Source: Dethiobacter sp. (GTDB lineage Bacteria; Bacillota; Dethiobacteria; DTU022; UBA8154). Taken from it: a DNA stretch of 33,311 nucleotides. Of this stretch, positions 15,117 through 23,286 are shown piece by piece (the stretch's first letter is position 1; each line of letters opens with the position of its first letter). The notes under the pieces were generated by a model. That model searched no databases. It saw nothing but the letters and a program-made list of their open reading frames with translations, and was not told where the DNA came from. Location of the stretch: assembly GCA_020725665.1 (NCBI GenBank), contig DYEO01000020.1, positions 1-33,311 on the forward strand, written 5' to 3'. The translations under genes and the position numbers were made by a program.

Positions 15117-15847
15117 TGCCAAGTGATCTTATGGGGGCCGGGATCCTGTTGGCCTATTACCTGGTATTTTGTTTTTTGTTGCCGACCCTGCTGAAAGTCT
15201 GGGTAAAGGTCCCCAACGAGTTGGTACGAAAGCTCCAGCATGTGGCCTACAGCCTGTCGGTGTTTATTATGTTAAAATTGTTCAGCACCTGGTATATGGC
15301 CGTTGCTGCAGCATTTCTGCTGGTTTTACTGGCATATCCGCTCCTGCTGTTGCTGGAGAAAACCCCCCGTTACAAAAAGCTGTTTGTTGACCGGGGGGCA
15401 CAGGGAGGCGAACTGCGCAAGCAGCTAATCTATATTCAGCTTACCTTTGCCATTCTCATTTTTATTTATTGGGGGATGCTGGGGATTAGCTGGCACTATA
15501 TCGTGGCCGTAGCTGTTATGGCGTGGGGTTTTGGTGATGCTGCCGCTGCTCTGGTGGGAAAGGCCTTTGGGCGTCGCCCTGTCTTGCATCGCTGTATTGA
15601 AAGGGCCAAGACATATGAGGGAACAGGGGCCATGATCCTGGTGGCAGGACTGGCCGTATTTTTTACCCTTCTGCTATATGCAGGTAAGCCCTGGTATGTA
15701 AGCCTGCTCATCTCGCTCATTGTGGCACCGGTGTGCGGCGTGGTGGAGTTATTTTCCCGGCGGGGCACGGATACACTTACGGTACCACTTTCAGCCGCTG
15801 CCCTGATACTGCCGCTCATTCATTTATTCTCTTCTTTGGGGTGGTAG
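15116..15847 (+). CDS. Polyprenol/phytol kinase-like membrane protein (SEC59/VTE5/DGK1 family)
   Basis: A 243-residue integral membrane protein with about seven hydrophobic segments. The family signature is present: a GFGDAAAALVGKAFGRR block (about 140-156), ERAKTYEGTGAM soon after, and GVVELFSRRGTDTLTVP near the end. Characterised relatives (phytol kinase VTE5, dolichol kinase SEC59, yeast DGK1) use CTP to phosphorylate isoprenoid alcohols or diacylglycerol. The bacterial substrate is unknown. ATG 15116 overlaps the marR stop as TGATG and follows GGGGGAGG; a GTG one codon earlier is possible. Second gene of the MarR operon. Confidence 0.82.
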   Translation: MPSDLMGAGILLAYYLVFCFLLPTLLKVWVKVPNELVRKLQHVAYSLSVFIMLKLFSTWYMAVAAAFLLVLLAYPLLLLLEKTPRYKKLFVDRGAQGGELRKQLIYIQLTFAILIFIYWGMLGISWHYIVAVAVMAWGFGDAAAALVGKAFGRRPVLHRCIERAKTYEGTGAMILVAGLAVFFTLLLYAGKPWYVSLLISLIVAPVCGVVELFSRRGTDTLTVPLSAAALILPLIHLFSSLGW

Positions 15848-15848
15848 T

Positions 15849-16511
15849 ATGAATACCCTTTCCCAAGAACAGGCCGCCAGCCGCGAAAAAACGTTAATGG
15901 TTGCACTCCTGTTGAGCATGTGGGCGCCCCTGGCAACGGGTATTGCCGTTGTCCTGAGCCGTTCCACAACCCAATTGGCTGATTTTATCCGCCGTTCCGT
16001 GGAACTGGTTGCCCTTTTTGTTTCCTGGTGGGTATTCCGCCATCTGCAGCGTAAAGAAGAACTTGGTCCTGAGGAAAAAGCCGCGTTGGAGAGAATAGCC
16101 GGTCTTTGTGTTGCCGCGGCCCTTTGCTGTTCCGGTATAGTCATGTTGGTATTGGCCTTATCCCGCCTTTCCACTTTTCAACCAGGAGGAAATGTTTACC
16201 TGGGGATCGGAATAGCCGGTCTGGGACTGATCACAAACGCATGGTTTTGGCGGCGCTATACACTGCTTACAAATGAACATTACAGTACCGTAATCGATAC
16301 ACAACGCCAGTTGTATCGTGCCAAGGCTTTTGTTGACCTCTGTGTTATTGTTGCCCTCGCCGCGGTGGCAGTTAATCCAATCCATCCCGTGACCCGCTAT
16401 ATTGACGTCCTGGGATCCGTTGCTGTATCTTTCTATCTGTTATGGAGCGGATATTGCACTGCCCGGACGGCAACGTCGCAGAAAAACCTCAATCAGGTGC
16501 CTGGCACCTAA
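15849..16511 (+). CDS. CDF-like membrane protein lacking visible metal ligands
   Basis: A 220-residue protein with about six membrane helices, whose plan resembles the transmembrane half of cation diffusion facilitators: an early helix followed by STTQLADFIRRSVEL, and a late pair ending IDVLGSVAVSFYLLWSGY. The HxxxD/DxxxD zinc-site pairs of working CDF transporters are not obvious and there is no cytosolic metal-binding tail, so it may be a divergent or non-transporting member. It starts one base after the previous stop codon. Its last residues (QVPGT) and stop codon are encoded by a palindromic REP-like element at 16495-16509, so the original C-terminus may have been different. Confidence 0.7.
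   Translation: MNTLSQEQAASREKTLMVALLLSMWAPLATGIAVVLSRSTTQLADFIRRSVELVALFVSWWVFRHLQRKEELGPEEKAALERIAGLCVAAALCCSGIVMLVLALSRLSTFQPGGNVYLGIGIAGLGLITNAWFWRRYTLLTNEHYSTVIDTQRQLYRAKAFVDLCVIVALAAVAVNPIHPVTRYIDVLGSVAVSFYLLWSGYCTARTATSQKNLNQVPGT
16495..16509. repeat. REP-like palindrome AGGTGCC-T-GGCACCT at a convergent gene junction
   Basis: A 7-bp inverted repeat around one base, followed by a T-rich stretch (16510-16530). It lies at the 3' ends of two converging genes, supplies the last codons of the left one, and could act as a bidirectional terminator. The motif resembles widespread REP elements linked with RAYT transposases; that attribution is from memory. Confidence 0.6.
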
Positions 16512-16520
16512 ATTATTTAT

Positions 16521-18809
16521 TTATTTTTGGCGGCCGGAAAGATTAATTGCCTGATCCATTACTATAGACAACTCTTTTAGGGAAAAAGGTTTCCTCATTG
16601 CACTGATAAACCCATACTTTTTGAAATTGGAGATTGCCGGATCGTCATGGTAGCCGCTGATCACGATCGCTTTCGCGGCAGGGTCCGATTTTAGCAACTT
16701 TTTTAATGTATGCTTGCCTCCCATACCGCCTGGGATGGTTAGATCCATCACTACAAGATCAAAAGGCCGGTTTGTTTTTTTTGCATTTCGGTATAATGCC
16801 ACAGTTCTGCTCCCGTCTTCGGCAAAATGCACCTCATAGCCAAGGGTGGAGAGCATCTCTCCCATTGTTCTTCTTAATTCTCCATCATCGTCCATGACCA
16901 GTATCTTACCGGTTCCATAAATGATACTGTCTTCTGCAGTGCTCGTCGGCACGGGTTTGCAGGATGAGGGTAGAAAAATATGAAACGTTGTTCCCACACC
17001 CACCTCTGATTCAACCTTGATTGTACCTTGATGATTTTTGATGATGGAATATGCGGTTGCCAGGCCCAGGCCGCTTCCTCTGGGTTTAGTTGTAAAAAAA
17101 GGGTCGAATATTTTTTGCTTCAACTGTTCCGGTATACCCATGCCCTCATCCGTTATGGATATGCTTACATAATTCCCTTCAGGTGTCGGCATAATATGCT
17201 CATTATAAAGGTGTTCATTGTTAATATAGATATTTTCGGCCTTAACCCAAATATTTCCACCATGCGGCATGGCCTGAATAGCATTAATGATTATATTGTC
17301 CAAAACCTGGCCGATTTGTCCTTTATCAATTTCCACTGCCTGGAGATCTTCTGCAAGGGAAAGCTGGCAACGGACATTGGAACCGCTCAGGGCAAAATTG
17401 ATACTGTCGGTAATTATATTATCAATTCGCATTAATTCCCGAACCGGTGTCCCTCCCTTGGCAAAAGTAAAAAATTGTTGTGTTAAATATTTTGCCCGCA
17501 GGGATGCTTTCTCCATATTATCCAATTTTTCATAAATCCTCTCCGGACTGTTTATATATAATTTAGCCAGAGAGATATTGCCCAGCAACGTTGCCAGGTA
17601 ATTGTTGAAATCATGGGCAATGCCGCCGGCTAGAATACCTATTGATTCAAGTTTGTCCGCAATAGACATATCTTCTTCCATTTTTTTTATCTTGCTGATG
17701 TCAAAGGCGACAATTTGCACTGCCGGGTTATCTTGATAGGTAAACGGGCTTAAAATCAATTCCACATCAACTGTTGTTCCTAACGTGGAAACGAATTTTG
17801 TTATAAATGTTTTGGTATTTACCTTTTTACTCAATACTTGCTGGAATGTTTGTGTAAATGCCTTCTTATGTTTATGATGCAAAAAATTTTTGATCGGCTT
17901 ATTTAATAGAGATTGAGGTTCGTCCATATCGATTAACTTAAACGCAGCGGTATTGGCAAACAAGATTTCCCCCCCATCGTGGATAAAAAGGGCTACGGGC
18001 AAAAGTTCCACAATTTGACGAAAATGCTCTTCACTTTCACGCAGAGCAAGTAACATCTTTTTGCCCTCAGTAATGTCGCGGCTGATCCCCTGGATAGAGG
18101 TGACAATGCCTTTTTTATTAAATACAGGTATTAGCACAATTTCGTACGTATGAATAGCGCCGTCAGGCATGGGGGTTTGTGTTTCAGCCTTAACTACAGT
18201 TCCTTTTATAAAGACCTGCCGGTTCAATTTTTTCCATTGCCGGATTATTTTATCAGGAAAGCCCAGTTCATAATGGTTTTTGCCGATGATATCATGGGCC
18301 TCAAGCCCTAAAGCCTGACAAACACTCTGGTTAACGGCGGTGTGCCGGCCTTCCCGATCCAGGCAGTAAATAAAATCAGGGATGCTGTTAACCAGGGTGC
18401 GGTACTGTTCTTCTGATGCCTGCAGCGCCTCCTCGGTTTGCTTGCGTGCACTGATATCACGAAAGACTGCCAGAAAAGCAGGTAATCCCTGGTAAGGGAT
18501 TACCCTGGCATTTACTTCAACATGAATATCGCGACCATTTTTATGCTTGAGGACGTTTTCGTATACGGAAGGGCAGGCATCAGGAGTAGCCAGGCGCTGC
18601 CTTTGCCGTTCCAAAACCAATGCCACTGCATCGGGATGAATACAACTTTGTATGGATGTTTCGAGCAGTTCATCAACTGAATACCCGAGCATCTCTGCGA
18701 ATTTTGGGTTTACATATTTAAAAACGCTGTCCTGGGCGATGACGATGCCGTCATTAGCCTGCTCTACGATGTTGTAAACAAAACAACATTTTTCCTGCAG
18801 GTGGGCCAT
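16521..18809 (-). CDS. Hybrid histidine kinase: three PAS domains, HisKA, HATPase and receiver
   Basis: A 762-residue soluble sensor kinase. Three PAS domains (about 8-120, 130-250, 258-375) end in the typical DISARK / DITEGK / DISKIK linkers. The H-box GGIAHDFNN places the phosphorylated His at 399. The ATP lid has the N-box near N509, DEGMGIP near 554 and GSGLGLA near 578. A C-terminal receiver (about 635-755) has DDD at its acidic pocket, phospho-acceptor Asp689 (VVMDLTIPGG), and the later SGY and KP positions. No membrane segment or output domain is present, so it would pass its signal to a separate regulator. ATG 18809 follows GGGAGG; a GTG at 18818 is the longer alternative. The PAS ligand is unknown. 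Confidence 0.93.
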   Translation of the reverse strand: MAHLQEKCCFVYNIVEQANDGIVIAQDSVFKYVNPKFAEMLGYSVDELLETSIQSCIHPDAVALVLERQRQRLATPDACPSVYENVLKHKNGRDIHVEVNARVIPYQGLPAFLAVFRDISARKQTEEALQASEEQYRTLVNSIPDFIYCLDREGRHTAVNQSVCQALGLEAHDIIGKNHYELGFPDKIIRQWKKLNRQVFIKGTVVKAETQTPMPDGAIHTYEIVLIPVFNKKGIVTSIQGISRDITEGKKMLLALRESEEHFRQIVELLPVALFIHDGGEILFANTAAFKLIDMDEPQSLLNKPIKNFLHHKHKKAFTQTFQQVLSKKVNTKTFITKFVSTLGTTVDVELILSPFTYQDNPAVQIVAFDISKIKKMEEDMSIADKLESIGILAGGIAHDFNNYLATLLGNISLAKLYINSPERIYEKLDNMEKASLRAKYLTQQFFTFAKGGTPVRELMRIDNIITDSINFALSGSNVRCQLSLAEDLQAVEIDKGQIGQVLDNIIINAIQAMPHGGNIWVKAENIYINNEHLYNEHIMPTPEGNYVSISITDEGMGIPEQLKQKIFDPFFTTKPRGSGLGLATAYSIIKNHQGTIKVESEVGVGTTFHIFLPSSCKPVPTSTAEDSIIYGTGKILVMDDDGELRRTMGEMLSTLGYEVHFAEDGSRTVALYRNAKKTNRPFDLVVMDLTIPGGMGGKHTLKKLLKSDPAAKAIVISGYHDDPAISNFKKYGFISAMRKPFSLKELSIVMDQAINLSGRQK

Positions 18810-18942
18810 CAGAACCACCTCCCGATAAAAATGGCGAACAAGATTATGGTGGTTAACTTCAACACATCTTTAAAAAATTCCTTTTTAAATTCATTAAATT
18901 CTGGATAATTTTTATACGAAGCGAAATAGGATCAAGCATTTA

Positions 18943-18971
18943 TTGACATTGGATTAAAATAATTATATATT
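18943..18971 (+). promoter_or_regulatory. Strong sigma-A-like promoter, distal to cimA
   Basis: Perfect TTGACA (18943-18948), a 17-base spacer and TATATT (18966-18971). Transcripts from here would reach cimA with a leader of about 255 bases. Confidence 0.55.
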
Positions 18972-19128
18972 CTATGATATATCCTTTAAGCATTGTTATA
19001 ATTGTCGAGGCTTTACTTTTCCGAAGAAAAACTTGTTTCTCTACGCAGGGAAAGCTCCAAACCGGCAAAACTGCTCTTGCCTGAATAGACATCCACGCGC
19101 CCCCGGCAAGTAGTCTTATCCGGCTCGC

Positions 19129-19149
19129 TGACCTCTGACTTCCGACCTC
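19129..19149. repeat. Heptamer repeat: TGACCTC, TGACTTC, CGACCTC
   Basis: Three consecutive 7-base units; on the other strand they read GAGGTCG, GAAGTCA, GAGGTCA. They match in period and core (GTCA/GTCG) the longer arrays flanking topA. Confidence 0.6.
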
Positions 19150-19161
19150 TGCTTTTAGCGG

Positions 19162-19191
19162 TAGACATGCCCGAAGTTCGTATAGTATAAT
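19162..19191 (+). promoter_or_regulatory. Proximal promoter of cimA
   Basis: TAGACA (19162-19167), an 18-base spacer and a perfect TATAAT (19186-19191), about 45 bases before the ATG. Confidence 0.6.
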
Positions 19192-19235
19192 GATTCCATT
19201 ATTATAACAATTACGCTATTCCCGGGAGGATTGTA

Positions 19236-20924
19236 ATGTCTGGTTTGCAGGTTTATGATACAACATTAAGGGATGGCTCGCAGCGTGAGGGCATATCCTT
19301 TTCCGTTAACGACAAGCTGCAAATTGCCCGGCTTCTGGACGAACTGGGCGTTGACTATATTGAAGGCGGGTGGCCCGGTTCCAATCCCAAGGATATGGAG
19401 TTTTTTGCCCGGGCCCGCACGGAACTGGACCTCAAGCACAGCAAGATCGTCGCTTTCGGCAGCACGCGCCATGCCCACGCTGACATCGAAACCGACGCCA
19501 ACGTGCGTGCGCTCATAGAGGCGGGAACGCCGGCTGTAACCGTTGTGGGGAAGAGCTGGGATTTTCACGTTTTTCACGCCCTCGATACCACCCTTGAGGA
19601 GAATCTTGCCATGATCGCCGACACTATCTCCTACCTGAAGGGGAAAGGGTTGGAGGTGATCTTTGATGCCGAGCATTTTTTTGACGGTTATAACGATAAC
19701 CCGCAATATGCCCTTGCCACCCTGGAGGCGGCGGCCCGGGGCGGTGCCGATACAATCGTCCTCTGCGACACCAATGGTGGTACCATGCCCCTGGAGATGC
19801 GCGAAGTAATCCTGCAGGTTAAGGAGAAGATCCAAGTCCCCCTGGGTATTCATTCCCACAACGACGCCGACATGGCCGTGGCGAACTCCATTGTGGCCCT
19901 GCAGAGCGGGGCCAGTCACGTGCAGGGCACAATCAACGGCTACGGGGAGCGGTGCGGCAATGCGGATCTCTGTGCCATTATCGCCAATATCTATTTTAAG
20001 TTGAAGATAAACAAGTTTACTCCCGAGCAGATGAAAAAATTGACGTCTGTTTCCAAGACGATCTCCGAACTGGCCAATGTACGGCCTCTGGTAAGCCAAC
20101 CGTACGTGGGACGCAACGCCTTTACGCACAAGGGCGGCATCCATGTGGATGCCGTGGTGAAACAGTCACGCACCTACGAGCATGCCAACCCGGAAGAGGT
20201 GGGCAACAAACGGCGTATCCTCATTTCCGAGCTTGCGGGAAAGAGCAACATCCTCTTCAAGCTGCAGGAAAAAAAGCTGGCCCCGTTTAAGCAGTTCCCG
20301 GAAGCTAAAGAGGTGTTGAAGCAGATCAAGAAAATGGAGCATGAAGGCTACCAGTTCGAGGGTGCGGACGGCTCTTTCGAACTGCTTATCTGGAAAACGC
20401 TGCACACGCACAAACCCCTTTTCAAACTGGAGGGATTCCGTGTTATCGTGGACAAACAGAGGCGCGGCGAAGATCTTTACGTGGAGGCCACGATCAAGGT
20501 GAAAGTGGGCAATCGCGTCATGCATACCGCCGCTGAGGGCAACGGCCCTGTCAACGCCATGGATAACGCCCTGCGCAAGGCCCTGGAGGAATTTTATCCA
20601 AAGCTGAAAACCATCCGCCTCGTGGATTACAAGGTGCGTGTCCTGGAAGGCCGGGACGGCACCGCAGCGCGGGTGCGGGTTTTGATTATTACGCAGAACG
20701 GGGATAAACGCTGGGGAACGGTGGGTGTTTCCGAGAATATTATCGAGGCGAGCTGGATCGCCCTTGTTGACAGCATTGAATATGGTCTCCTTTACGAGAG
20801 CAGCCCGTCACTGGAAGAGCTGAAAAAAGCCCTCGATGAGCTGCCCTGGGAGGAGGAACAGGTGGAACGGACGGAGGAAGCAACGGTGGGACAGACGGAC
20901 ATATTTCCGACTTTGCGGGGGTGA
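19236..20924 (+). CDS. cimA: (R)-citramalate synthase
   Basis: A 562-residue DRE-TIM enzyme that condenses acetyl-CoA with pyruvate to (R)-citramalate, the first step of the threonine-independent route to isoleucine. The catalytic start DTTLRDGSQREG is at 8-19, with CDTNGGTMP and GIHSHNDADMAVAN supplying metal and substrate ligands in the barrel. From about 420 a LeuA-type regulatory domain follows (GNGPVNAMDNALRKAL). The length and the long C-terminal domain fit the CimA subgroup typical of Clostridia better than 2-isopropylmalate synthase (leuA). ATG 19236 follows GGGAGGA. First gene of a same-strand cluster; its end overlaps the next gene. Isoleucine feedback through the C-terminal domain is expected for the family. 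Confidence 0.93.
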   Translation: MSGLQVYDTTLRDGSQREGISFSVNDKLQIARLLDELGVDYIEGGWPGSNPKDMEFFARARTELDLKHSKIVAFGSTRHAHADIETDANVRALIEAGTPAVTVVGKSWDFHVFHALDTTLEENLAMIADTISYLKGKGLEVIFDAEHFFDGYNDNPQYALATLEAAARGGADTIVLCDTNGGTMPLEMREVILQVKEKIQVPLGIHSHNDADMAVANSIVALQSGASHVQGTINGYGERCGNADLCAIIANIYFKLKINKFTPEQMKKLTSVSKTISELANVRPLVSQPYVGRNAFTHKGGIHVDAVVKQSRTYEHANPEEVGNKRRILISELAGKSNILFKLQEKKLAPFKQFPEAKEVLKQIKKMEHEGYQFEGADGSFELLIWKTLHTHKPLFKLEGFRVIVDKQRRGEDLYVEATIKVKVGNRVMHTAAEGNGPVNAMDNALRKALEEFYPKLKTIRLVDYKVRVLEGRDGTAARVRVLIITQNGDKRWGTVGVSENIIEASWIALVDSIEYGLLYESSPSLEELKKALDELPWEEEQVERTEEATVGQTDIFPTLRG

Positions 20925-20956
20925 ACAGGATGGCGGGGGTGAACAGGATGGCGGGG
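20921..20956 (+). repeat. Perfect 18-bp tandem duplication at a gene start
   Basis: GTGAACAGGATGGCGGGG occurs twice in direct succession (20921-20938, 20939-20956). It duplicates a GGGGGTG ribosome site and an ATG in frame, giving the reading MNRMAGVNRMAG. Confidence 0.95.
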
Positions 20957-22057
20957 GAAGATACGTCATTTGCAGACCTTGGTTTTCTCTACCGCACCGC
21001 CACAGGGATTGGCAGTATGCCCCATACCGATGCGGACGCGGCGCTCCGCCTCATTTCGCAAACCCTGCCGCAAGGACCCCACTGGCCCCAACTACCCAAG
21101 CGGGGGCGCGAGGAGGGTTTTATCCGCCAGCACCTCCGTCTCTTGGAGAAAATGGAACTGCTCCAAACCGCGGAGGATCCCCCCTTTTTTTATGACCGGG
21201 AAGATGACTGGCCCGCCAGGCTGGAACGCTTCTACAACTTATGCCTGCAGGCGGAGGAGGAAAAGGATGGGGGAGAGGCCCTCCGTTTTTTTGCCTTGCC
21301 TCCTGATTCGGCCGGTGGCTTTTATTCCTTTATCAGGGAAGGGTGGTTTTCCCGTGTACCTGTTCCCCGCTACATAAAGGGCCAGATCAGCGGACCTCTC
21401 TCCCTGGGCCTGCAGGTAAATGCAGCTGATCAGACCGCCGCTTTTTACCGCCCTGAACTGCGCGAGATCATAACCCGTACCCTTGCCCTGAGCATCCGCC
21501 GGCAGGTAAGGGATCTTAAGCGCTTCTCCCTTCCTGTGCTTATCTTTATTGATGAACCGGCGCTCCTCTCCTATGGCCAGTCGGCCTTCGTCTCCCTCTC
21601 CCGTGCAGAGATCAAAGCCTGCCTGGGGGAGATTGTTGCCGCCATTACCGCGGAAGGGGCCTATGCGGGAGTACACTGCTGTTCCGGTGTGGACTGGTCT
21701 ATTTTATTTGAATTGCCCCTGCACGTGGTCAATTTCGATGCTTACAATTATTTTACCTCCATACTCGTATACAGCGCTGCCCTGGAATCATTTCTGCAGC
21801 GGGGCGGCTGCCTGGCCTGGGGGCTGGTTCCCACCTCCCCGGAAGTGGAAACGGAGGACGGAGCATCGCTGCTGCGAAGATTTAATCAGGGAATCGAGCG
21901 CCTAGCAAATAAGGGGGTTACAGAGAGGCGTTTGCGGGAACAATACCTCCTGACGCCCAGTTGCGGCACAGCCACACTGAGTACGGCTCAGGCTGAGCGG
22001 GTCTATGGTCTTACGGCAGATCTGCGGGAACGACTGGCCCGCAAATCCGGCAAATAA
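20930..22057 (+). CDS. Short MetE-like (core methionine synthase/UROD superfamily) protein
   Basis: A roughly 375-residue protein with the barrel of the cobalamin-independent methionine synthase C-terminal domain and no N-terminal MetE half. The entry motif TGIGSMPH is followed by an active-site loop FIDEPALLS. A zinc-site pattern is visible: H249-x-C251 in GVHCCSG and C345 in TPSCG, matching the His-Cys-Cys of MetE; Asp stands where MetE has Glu. Family knowledge: short MetE-like proteins of anaerobes transfer methyl groups to thiols, some probably from methyl-corrinoids, so a methionine or other thiol methyltransferase role is likely but unproven. The start is ambiguous between ATG 20930 and 20948 (or GTG 20921) because of an 18-bp duplication. 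It overlaps or abuts the end of cimA. Confidence 0.75.
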   Translation: MAGVNRMAGEDTSFADLGFLYRTATGIGSMPHTDADAALRLISQTLPQGPHWPQLPKRGREEGFIRQHLRLLEKMELLQTAEDPPFFYDREDDWPARLERFYNLCLQAEEEKDGGEALRFFALPPDSAGGFYSFIREGWFSRVPVPRYIKGQISGPLSLGLQVNAADQTAAFYRPELREIITRTLALSIRRQVRDLKRFSLPVLIFIDEPALLSYGQSAFVSLSRAEIKACLGEIVAAITAEGAYAGVHCCSGVDWSILFELPLHVVNFDAYNYFTSILVYSAALESFLQRGGCLAWGLVPTSPEVETEDGASLLRRFNQGIERLANKGVTERRLREQYLLTPSCGTATLSTAQAERVYGLTADLRERLARKSGK

Positions 22058-22109
22058 TAACACTACATTGCGGGGACAGTTCCACATATTTAATTGCCGT
22101 TTTCTGTAG

Positions 22110-22129
22110 GGGCGAGGCATGCCTCGCCC
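22110..22129. repeat. Perfect 20-bp REP-like palindrome
   Basis: GGGCGAGGCATGCCTCGCCC, preceded by GTAGG. A related but diverged copy (GTAGGGGCGGG...CCCGCC) lies between panB and panC at 27283-27307. A scrap reading GGGGACAGTTCCACAT (from 22075) lies just upstream. It could terminate the MetE-like gene transcript, although no U-tract follows. Confidence 0.75.
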
Positions 22130-22139
22130 GCTCTCTGTG

Positions 22140-22204
22140 GTGTGCCCGGCATGGGCGCTGTCTTAAGGTGCAAGTCCTGAACGACACAGGGTAAGTGAGG
22201 AGGT
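22140..22204 (+). mobile_element. Remnant of the 5' end of a group IIC intron
   Basis: The stretch opens with GTGTGCCCGGCATGGG (22140-22155) and continues with a GTCT..AGGTG.AAGTCC..GAAC series. This matches, position by position with few changes, the first 45 or so bases of domain I of group IIC introns such as the Oceanobacillus iheyensis one, as I remember it. Similarity fades by about 22190, and no reverse transcriptase or domain V is present. It lies just after a 20-bp palindrome, consistent with the IIC habit of inserting behind hairpins. Its distal end includes the GAGGAGGT site used by the next gene. Confidence 0.7.
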
Positions 22205-22212
22205 AATTTTTG

Positions 22213-23286
22213 TTGAGCGAGAATGGGGCAAAGATGGAACTGGAGGATTTTCTGAAAGAAATTACGGAATCGGACGGCGTCGCCGGCTTTGAAGAGAATG
22301 TGTCCGGTCCTATTGCCCGGGCCTTTGCCCCCTATGTGGACGAGACACGCCGGGACAACCTTGGAAATCTTATATTTTATAAAAAAGGAAAAAACGCCGC
22401 TGCGCCCCGTGTTATGTTCTGCGCCCATATGGATGAGATTGGCTTGATTGTAACGGGGATCGAAGAGCGGGGTTTTTTGCGTTTTTCCACGCTGGGGGGA
22501 TTTGATGCCCGTACCCTTCCCGGGCAGGAAGTTACGGTATACGGCAAGGAAAAATATCCCGGCGTGATCGGACATTTGCCGCCTCACCTGTGCAAGGGTG
22601 AGCAAAAAAAGAAGGCCCCGGAGATTAAGGATCTTTTTATCGATACGGGCCTCCCGGAGGATGTTGTGCGTGCCGGGATCGATGTGGGTGCAGTGGTGGC
22701 GCTGCGCAGGAATTTTGTAACGTTGCGCCACCGCTGTCGCGCGGGCAAAGCTTTTGATGACCGGGCCGGGGTGGCCCTGTTGTGGCAATGTGCCCGTGAA
22801 TTAAGCCGCATGGACCATGCGGCGGATGTTTTTCTGGTAGCTACCGTACAGGAAGAGGTGGGGACGAGGGGGGCTGTCGTTTCCACATTCGGGCTGGCAC
22901 CCGACCTGGGGGTGGCCGTCGATGTCTGCCACGGGGATTTTCCCGGCGCGGCGGAGCACGAGGTCTCACCCCTGGGAAAAGGACCGGTCATCACCAGCGG
23001 ACCCAATATCCATCCCTGCCTTTTCGAACGGCTCCGTGCGGTGGCAGCGGACTATCATCTTCCCTGTGAACTGGATGTCTCCCCCGGTCCAACCGGCACC
23101 GATGCCCGGGCAATCCAGGTGAGCCGGGAGGGGATCCCCGCAGCCCTTCTGTCTGTTCCTCTGCGCTATATGCATACATCTGTGGAGCTGCTCGATCTTG
23201 ACGATCTGAAAACAGGCGGTCGACTGCTGGCTTTCTTTACGACAAGCCTTGACCGTGCCTTTGTGGAGGGATTGGCATGTTTCTAA
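22213..23286 (+). CDS. M42 family metallo-aminopeptidase, copy 1
   Basis: A 357-residue cobalt/zinc aminopeptidase of the FrvX/TET type, expected to form a large cytoplasmic dodecamer that trims peptides. The di-metal site is complete by motif: H72 (CAHMDEIG), D182 (FDDRAG), E214 catalytic and E215 (VQEEVG), D237 (AVDVCHG), H321 (RYMHTS). I chose TTG 22213, eight bases after GAGGAGGT; TTG 22210 and ATG 22234 are alternatives. The ribosome site lies in a group II intron remnant, so expression of the whole three-gene peptidase array may depend on that insertion. Its end overlaps copy 2 by 10 bases. Confidence 0.9.
   Translation: MSENGAKMELEDFLKEITESDGVAGFEENVSGPIARAFAPYVDETRRDNLGNLIFYKKGKNAAAPRVMFCAHMDEIGLIVTGIEERGFLRFSTLGGFDARTLPGQEVTVYGKEKYPGVIGHLPPHLCKGEQKKKAPEIKDLFIDTGLPEDVVRAGIDVGAVVALRRNFVTLRHRCRAGKAFDDRAGVALLWQCARELSRMDHAADVFLVATVQEEVGTRGAVVSTFGLAPDLGVAVDVCHGDFPGAAEHEVSPLGKGPVITSGPNIHPCLFERLRAVAADYHLPCELDVSPGPTGTDARAIQVSREGIPAALLSVPLRYMHTSVELLDLDDLKTGGRLLAFFTTSLDRAFVEGLACF

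Larger units (their letters stand above)
18819..19235. other. Long intergenic region with two promoters and heptamer repeats
   Basis: Between the divergent kinase and cimA genes. It contains a near-perfect promoter at 18943-18971, an inner stretch (18980-19120) with a small GGCAA/TTGCC hairpin but no riboswitch I recognise, three 7-base repeats (19129-19149), and the cimA-proximal promoter at 19162-19191. No T-box GGTGGNACCGCG-type element is visible. Confidence 0.5.

Noticed and set aside
18980..19160. T-box or other known riboswitch before cimA
   Set aside because: No T-box core sequence, no terminator next to the ribosome site, and a good promoter lies only 45 bases from the start codon.
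19266..20144. 292-residue minus-strand reading frame
   Set aside because: It is an antisense shadow of the highly conserved cimA barrel caused by G+C-rich codons.
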